NCBI GenBank assembly: GCA_003153555.1
Contig: PLZS01000136.1
Span: 46,678-81,199 of the forward strand
Source: Candidatus Melainabacteria bacterium
GTDB lineage: Bacteria; Cyanobacteriota; Vampirovibrionia; Obscuribacterales; Obscuribacteraceae
DNA length: 34,522 bases
Direction of reading: 5' to 3'
Shown here: positions 30,866-34,522 of the stretch, piece by piece
Numbering within the stretch: position 1 is the stretch's first letter
Layout of the letters: each line of letters starts with the position of its first letter
Position numbers and translations under genes: made by a program
Notes under the pieces: generated by a model
What the model was told of the DNA's origin: nothing
What the model saw: only the letters and a program-made list of their open reading frames with translations
Databases searched by the model: none

Positions 30866-30917
30866 TAAGCGCTCCGTCGCCTGCAGTACCTTCGGCTCCT
30901 CCGCTCAGATCCGCTCG
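30866..30917 (-). repeat. Dispersed repeat, relative of the 16419-16470 element
   Basis: Aligned without gaps to the reverse complement of 16419-16470, about 42 of 52 bases agree by eye, including TAAGCGCTCCGTCG at one end and CTCCTCCGCT and CCGCTCG toward the other. It sits just upstream of the pilMN start, in a 135-base gap of an otherwise tightly overlapping operon. Confidence 0.6.
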
Positions 30918-30986
30918 CTGCTGCTTCACTTCGATTTTCGTTGGTTCAGTTCCTCCGCTTCACCCCCATTATTGCCCAACACTTCA

Positions 30987-32156
30987 TTATTGTGCACCAG
31001 GAAAAATTATTGTTCCATAGAACATCGCTACGATGGCGCCAAAAGCTAGAGGTGGTCCAAACGGAAATGGTTTGGAAACTCCGTGTCCGGCCCTTAAGAT
31101 ACCAAGCAAGGCACCGCATGCGGCGGCGGCTGCACCCAACTGAAGCCAGGGCATATTTATGGTTGAGTCAGGGATCAAGTTTTTCAAGAAGAGCATTAAT
31201 GCTTCCACTAATGAAACCATAATCACGATGCCAATCGCCGTTGGACGAATACAAGTTTTGAGCAGCTTTCCTCTATACATTTCATAAATCAAGTACGATG
31301 CGCCCATAACGGTGCCTGCCAGGAAACCAATCAACAATGCCAGCGCCAGTGACTGAACTCCCAGCCAGGCTGCAATAACGGCAGATAAGACTGCGTCTCC
31401 GCCACCCATTACCTCGAACTGTTCGTCTGCATGATCCTCTGGTTCGTCAGTGATGTCAAAGACGTGGTCAATATGCAAATCGATTTCCTGATCGGCTCCA
31501 GTGACGATCAGGCCTTCTCTGTCTCTGTCAAAAAGTACTTTCTTTTTCTGCTCTTGCGGATTATCTGGATCCCCGTACATTGCAATGTAGAGCTTGAGTC
31601 CGTAAAAGGCCAGGAAGTCGAAAAGCATATAGCTAACGCCGATGCCGATTAAGGCACTGGAAACATCCCCGACCACAACGCCACTATATACGATGCCCAG
31701 CAGCATTGATGGATAAGTAATTTCGTGCGGTATCAGTTTCTCTCGAAAGTCGGTTATACAAACGGCTATGAGGGTGCAGGAAAAGATAGTCATGCCAATT
31801 AGCTTTCCCCAGACTGCGAACGTGTCACTGGCGGCGCCGTTGGGACCGAATTGGTGCAGCAGAATGACAAATGTTGCAGCGGTGAAAACCTCGACTAGAG
31901 GGTATTGCCAATGAATTGGTTTCCCACAATGACGGCATTTGCCATTGAGCATTAAGTACGAGACGACTGGAATGAGATCGTAAAACTCGATTTGGTGCTT
32001 GCAGTGTGGACAGCTGGAAGGCGGAGAAATCAACGATTGTTCGGCCAGTGATCTGAGTGCGAGCACATTTAAAAAGCTACCTACGCACAAACCCAGCACG
32101 GCTGCGAGCACATCACGACCGAATGAACTGTATGTCAATATGTCAACCATGCTCAC
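30987..32156 (-). CDS. pilD: Prepilin peptidase/N-methyltransferase with a cytoplasmic insertion
   Basis: Cleaves leader peptides of type IV prepilins and methylates the new N-terminus, in the inner membrane. 389 residues, longer than the usual 230-290. The N-terminal methyltransferase part has VGSFLNVLALR (25-35) and the zinc motif CPHC (49-52) with CRHC (74-77). The two catalytic aspartates are Asp136 in ITDFREKLIPHEI and Asp254 in MGGGDAVLSA (GxGD type). Between them lies an acidic, soluble insertion (about 193-248) not typical of the family. The C-terminus PFPFGPPLAFGA is standard, and about eight membrane helices are present. The start is GTG in a GTGA overlap with the ABC permease stop. 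It is followed by the pilMN gene after 135 bases. Confidence 0.92.
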   Translation of the reverse strand: MSMVDILTYSSFGRDVLAAVLGLCVGSFLNVLALRSLAEQSLISPPSSCPHCKHQIEFYDLIPVVSYLMLNGKCRHCGKPIHWQYPLVEVFTAATFVILLHQFGPNGAASDTFAVWGKLIGMTIFSCTLIAVCITDFREKLIPHEITYPSMLLGIVYSGVVVGDVSSALIGIGVSYMLFDFLAFYGLKLYIAMYGDPDNPQEQKKKVLFDRDREGLIVTGADQEIDLHIDHVFDITDEPEDHADEQFEVMGGGDAVLSAVIAAWLGVQSLALALLIGFLAGTVMGASYLIYEMYRGKLLKTCIRPTAIGIVIMVSLVEALMLFLKNLIPDSTINMPWLQLGAAAAACGALLGILRAGHGVSKPFPFGPPLAFGAIVAMFYGTIIFPGAQ

Positions 32157-32968
32157 GGAAATTCTCTACGGTCAGTTACAGCCGAGGCCAGCACCAATAG
32201 CAACACCACATATGCAAAAACATAGCAGGTTATGAAGGCGATCACTTCCATGCCAGGATTCCTGCCGTACATTAGGAGCGAGCGTGCTCGTGTTAGACCG
32301 GCGAGGTCTGGAAGCAGGAAATAAACAAAGTTCGAAAACTGCGCGAAGGCTGGGTTTTGAGACATTTGTCCAAGCTGCCGTAGGGAATCTCCAAAGTGAC
32401 CGATCAACCAAAGTGAAAGGGTAAATAGAACGCTCATAACGGGGCTTGAAAATGTTGAAAAGAATGTCGCCAGTGCCATCACAAAAAGCAATTCCAAATA
32501 CACCAACAACACCGCTGGCATCATAAATCCGAGAATGGAGGGCAAGAGTGACCATGAATGTTCAGGTCGGACGAACCATACCAATAGACTGAGAAATAAT
32601 CCCATCGCCGCCACGACGATGAAGACGCAGACAGAAAGACCAAGGTATTTGCCGGCGATGAATTGCCATCCGGTGATCGGCTTGGTGAAAATCAGATACA
32701 CGGTGCGCTTTTCCAATTCTTTATATACAAGATTCGTGCCCGCAAAAACGGCGATGATACCGCTTATGCAGGAAATTGCTGCTAGTCCGATGTCTTCCAG
32801 AATTTTGACATCTTGTCCAACTGAGAGACTGCCTAGCAAAACAGACATCAGCGAAATCACGCATGCAAAAAGCATAAATGCATACAAGATCTTGTCACGC
32901 ACAGTTTCGCGAAACGTGTTCAAACCAATGGCAGTGACGCTATGCAGAGCTTTAAAAGTTGAATTCAT
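32153..32968 (-). CDS. ABC-2 type transporter permease
   Basis: 271 residues, about six membrane helices, of the ABC-2/NosY-like permease class. VYKELEKRTVYLIFTKPITGWQFIAGKYL (split over residues 82-110) is the conserved amphipathic segment after helix 2 in these exporters, and LNTFRETVRDKILYAF at the N-terminus is the usual entry helix. It has no ATPase of its own; the partner is encoded directly upstream with a 4-base ATGA overlap. The downstream start (prepilin peptidase) also overlaps. The substrate is unknown: ABC-2 systems move lipids, polysaccharides, drugs or ions. Its place between sigma factor and pilus genes suggests an envelope-related export task. Confidence 0.88.
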   Translation of the reverse strand: MNSTFKALHSVTAIGLNTFRETVRDKILYAFMLFACVISLMSVLLGSLSVGQDVKILEDIGLAAISCISGIIAVFAGTNLVYKELEKRTVYLIFTKPITGWQFIAGKYLGLSVCVFIVVAAMGLFLSLLVWFVRPEHSWSLLPSILGFMMPAVLLVYLELLFVMALATFFSTFSSPVMSVLFTLSLWLIGHFGDSLRQLGQMSQNPAFAQFSNFVYFLLPDLAGLTRARSLLMYGRNPGMEVIAFITCYVFAYVVLLLVLASAVTDRREFP

Positions 32969-33723
32969 GAGCTTTTTTCAGATTCGCCAATCACTGTAAG
33001 AAAGTAGTCTTCTAGATCTCGATAATTTCCCGCCCCTGAAATGGTGCTGATTTTCTCTTGAGCTACCAGTTTGCCTCGATTGAGCACACCAACACGGTCA
33101 CAGACTTCGTTAACGTCCGGCAGCAAGTGTGAATTGAAGAAGATGGTCTTCTTTTGTTCCTTCAATTTGGCCAAAATGATCCGCACGTCGCGCCTGCCGA
33201 TTGGATCAAGTCCAGACATCGGTTCATCCCAAAACAAAACGTCGGGATCGTTGACTAGGGATTGGGCGATTCCCAATCGTTGCAACATGCCCTTTGAATA
33301 TTTGCCCAGCGGTTTGTCGTAAGCGGTTTTGTCGAGTGCCACCATATCTAGCAGCTCTAATGTGCGGTCCTTTCTTGCCTTTCCGTTGAGACCAAACAAG
33401 CGGCCAACGAAATCCATCAACTCTCTGCCAGTCAGGTAAGAGTAAAAGTAAGGGTTTTCAGGCAAGAATCCGATTCGCTCAAGCGCTTTTGGCTCGCCCG
33501 CTGTTTGCCCAAGCACTCTTGCCGTGCCCTCGCTGGGGCGGATCAACCCAAGCAGCAACTTCAACGTCGTCGTTTTGCCTGCACCATTTGGACCGAGCAG
33601 ACCGTACGTTTCGCTTTTCTGCACAGATAAATCAAGTCCGTCCAGGACCCGCACACGCTTACGCAAGAAACTGCTGATCACGTCCTTGCTAAGCTTGGAC
33701 GCCTCAATTGCAGCATCGGTCAT
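32965..33723 (-). CDS. ABC transporter ATP-binding protein
   Basis: 252 residues, one nucleotide-binding domain. Walker A GPNGAGKT (44-51), a Q-loop region FLPENPYFY with Glu in place of Gln (seen in part of this exporter class), signature KYSKGMLQR (141-149), Walker B DVLFWDEPMSGLDP (161-174) and H-loop SHLLPDV (His199). It energises the permease encoded immediately after it (4-base overlap). Its own ATG overlaps the sigma-factor stop, so all three are coupled. SKGM rather than SGG in the signature is common for CcmA/NatA-type exporters, the likely family. Confidence 0.93.
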   Translation of the reverse strand: MTDAAIEASKLSKDVISSFLRKRVRVLDGLDLSVQKSETYGLLGPNGAGKTTTLKLLLGLIRPSEGTARVLGQTAGEPKALERIGFLPENPYFYSYLTGRELMDFVGRLFGLNGKARKDRTLELLDMVALDKTAYDKPLGKYSKGMLQRLGIAQSLVNDPDVLFWDEPMSGLDPIGRRDVRIILAKLKEQKKTIFFNSHLLPDVNEVCDRVGVLNRGKLVAQEKISTISGAGNYRDLEDYFLTVIGESEKSS

Positions 33724-34522
33724 GCGCCGCCTTTCTGCCCGCCCGCTTTTTTACTTTGGGTGATTATTTTATTTAATTCGGCTGTTGCGGCTCGCAGTCT
33801 TCGTGAAACCTGCATTTGCGAGATGCCCAGGCGTCTTGCCACTTCGGTCTGGCTTAGGTCTTCGTAGAAGGTGAGGTGCACTACTTCTCGTAGACCGTCG
33901 CGCAATTGTTTGATCGCCTCTGAAAGCATAAAGCGGTCTTCTTTGGCGTTTTGGAGAGTCTGATAGCGACCATCTACAAGTGTGTCAATTAAGGACTGCT
34001 CGCTGCCGGCATCATTTGACAACGCCTGGTCTAGTGAAATCAAGGTGCGGCGTCGATCGACTTCGTAAGCTTCGTTCACTCGGCTGACGGGAATTTCAAG
34101 CTCATGGGCAATTTCAGTGTCGCTTGGCTCTCTGCCAAGTCGGGCTGTCAGGTTCTGCACAAGTCTATTGATCCGGAATGATAACTCTTGCAGTTCGCGC
34201 GGTGCGCGAATCATCGCTGTCTTGTCGCGAAGGTAATGTCTGATTTCGCCTGTAATCAAATGCGTTGCGTAAGTCTGGAATTTGGCGCCAGCATCTGGTT
34301 TGAATTGGTCGACGGCTTTGATCAAACCGATTGAGCCGACTTGGATCAAATCCTCGACCGGGTCAGTGGATCGTCTCGCCAATCCGTAAGCGATTCGCTT
34401 AACCAATGGCAGCGATGCCTGAATGATTGCGTCACGCAGGGCTGGGTCCCGCGTATCGGAATAGACCGAGAGCCAATGATGGATTTGGTCTTGCCCTTTA
34501 CCAACTTCGGCTTTGGGTCCAT
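33720..34522 (-). CDS. SigB/SigF/FliA-type sigma-70 factor, 5' end outside window
   Basis: The reading frame continues through the window edge, so the true start is not visible; about 267 codons are present. Region 2 is clear: LPLVKRIAYGLARRSTDPVE, DLIQVGSIGLIKAVDQFKPD, then KFQTYATHLITGEIRHYLRD. Region 3 includes LTARLGREPSDTEIAHELEI. Region 4 holds the helix-turn-helix DLSQTEVARRLGISQMQVSR. The lack of an rpoD-like region 1 (as far as visible) and the overall pattern place it in group 3 (SigB/F/G, FliA, cyanobacterial SigF). In Cyanobacteria SigF controls pilus genes, which fits its position upstream of an ABC exporter and pil genes with an ATGA overlap to the first. No anti-sigma gene is in the window. 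Confidence 0.92.
   Translation of the reverse strand, partial: GPKAEVGKGQDQIHHWLSVYSDTRDPALRDAIIQASLPLVKRIAYGLARRSTDPVEDLIQVGSIGLIKAVDQFKPDAGAKFQTYATHLITGEIRHYLRDKTAMIRAPRELQELSFRINRLVQNLTARLGREPSDTEIAHELEIPVSRVNEAYEVDRRRTLISLDQALSNDAGSEQSLIDTLVDGRYQTLQNAKEDRFMLSEAIKQLRDGLREVVHLTFYEDLSQTEVARRLGISQMQVSRRLRAATAELNKIITQSKKAGGQKGGA

Noticed and set aside
30852..30929. Upstream start giving pilMN a 26-residue longer N-terminus
   Set aside because: The added residues are encoded by the dispersed repeat at 30866-30917, while the family's N-terminus begins at the ATG at 30851.

Overview
The window reads as about 34.5 kb of chromosome from a non-photosynthetic, aerobically respiring, type IV-piliated bacterium. 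Gene content points to the non-photosynthetic sisters of Cyanobacteria (Melainabacteria/Vampirovibrionia, Candidatus Obscuribacter-like). The pointers are a cyanobacterial-style nucleotidyltransferase/phosphomannomutase fusion, a membrane Ser/Thr kinase with TPRs, a SigB/SigF-type sigma factor, Hpt-REC-REC-GGDEF signalling, cytochrome bd and a glyoxylate-shunt enzyme. This placement is inferred from gene content; no rRNA is present to confirm it. I saw no tRNA, rRNA, CRISPR array, transposase or prophage gene.

Layout. 1-1966 (+): the end of a response regulator and a multidomain diguanylate cyclase. 1967-2269: a repeat-rich spacer with a nested inverted repeat and 15-bp direct repeats. 2270-7148 (+): an envelope/carbohydrate run of gpsA, a GT4 glycosyltransferase and an NDP-sugar pyrophosphorylase/PMM fusion whose PMM half has lost its metal-binding motif. 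7149-10244: accessory genes, namely a low-complexity repeat protein behind a promoter with an 18-bp palindrome, a small secreted protein and a YtxH-like protein. 10344-12825 (-): cydAB. 12991-17624 (+): a NarL-type regulator/histidine kinase pair, a second protein that shares the kinase's undescribed N-terminal domain, an 81-bp repeat array, and a coiled-coil/Pro-rich repeat protein. 17971-20753 (+): a stand-alone biotin carrier, HMG-CoA lyase, an enoyl-CoA hydratase and MobA; the first three suggest leucine/acyl-CoA catabolism.

20783-24874: isocitrate lyase (-) diverges from a citrate synthase (+), which overlaps a second citrate-synthase-like gene. That second protein carries an N-terminal helix-turn-helix and lacks one catalytic histidine. 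The spacer between the divergent genes holds a perfect 26-bp palindrome, a separate inverted repeat over the probable aceA promoter and a 14-bp direct repeat. I read this as a candidate self-contained metabolic switch at the acetyl-CoA/glyoxylate node, and it is the best candidate here for an undescribed system.

24996-34522 (-): a Ser/Thr kinase with TPRs, then a long, tightly packed unit transcribed as sigma factor, ABC ATPase, ABC-2 permease, prepilin peptidase, fused PilM-PilN, PilO, PilP-like protein and an unknown protein. Most junctions are 4-nt start/stop overlaps. It couples a stress-type sigma factor and an ABC exporter to the pilus inner-membrane platform, and no pilQ secretin follows pilP.
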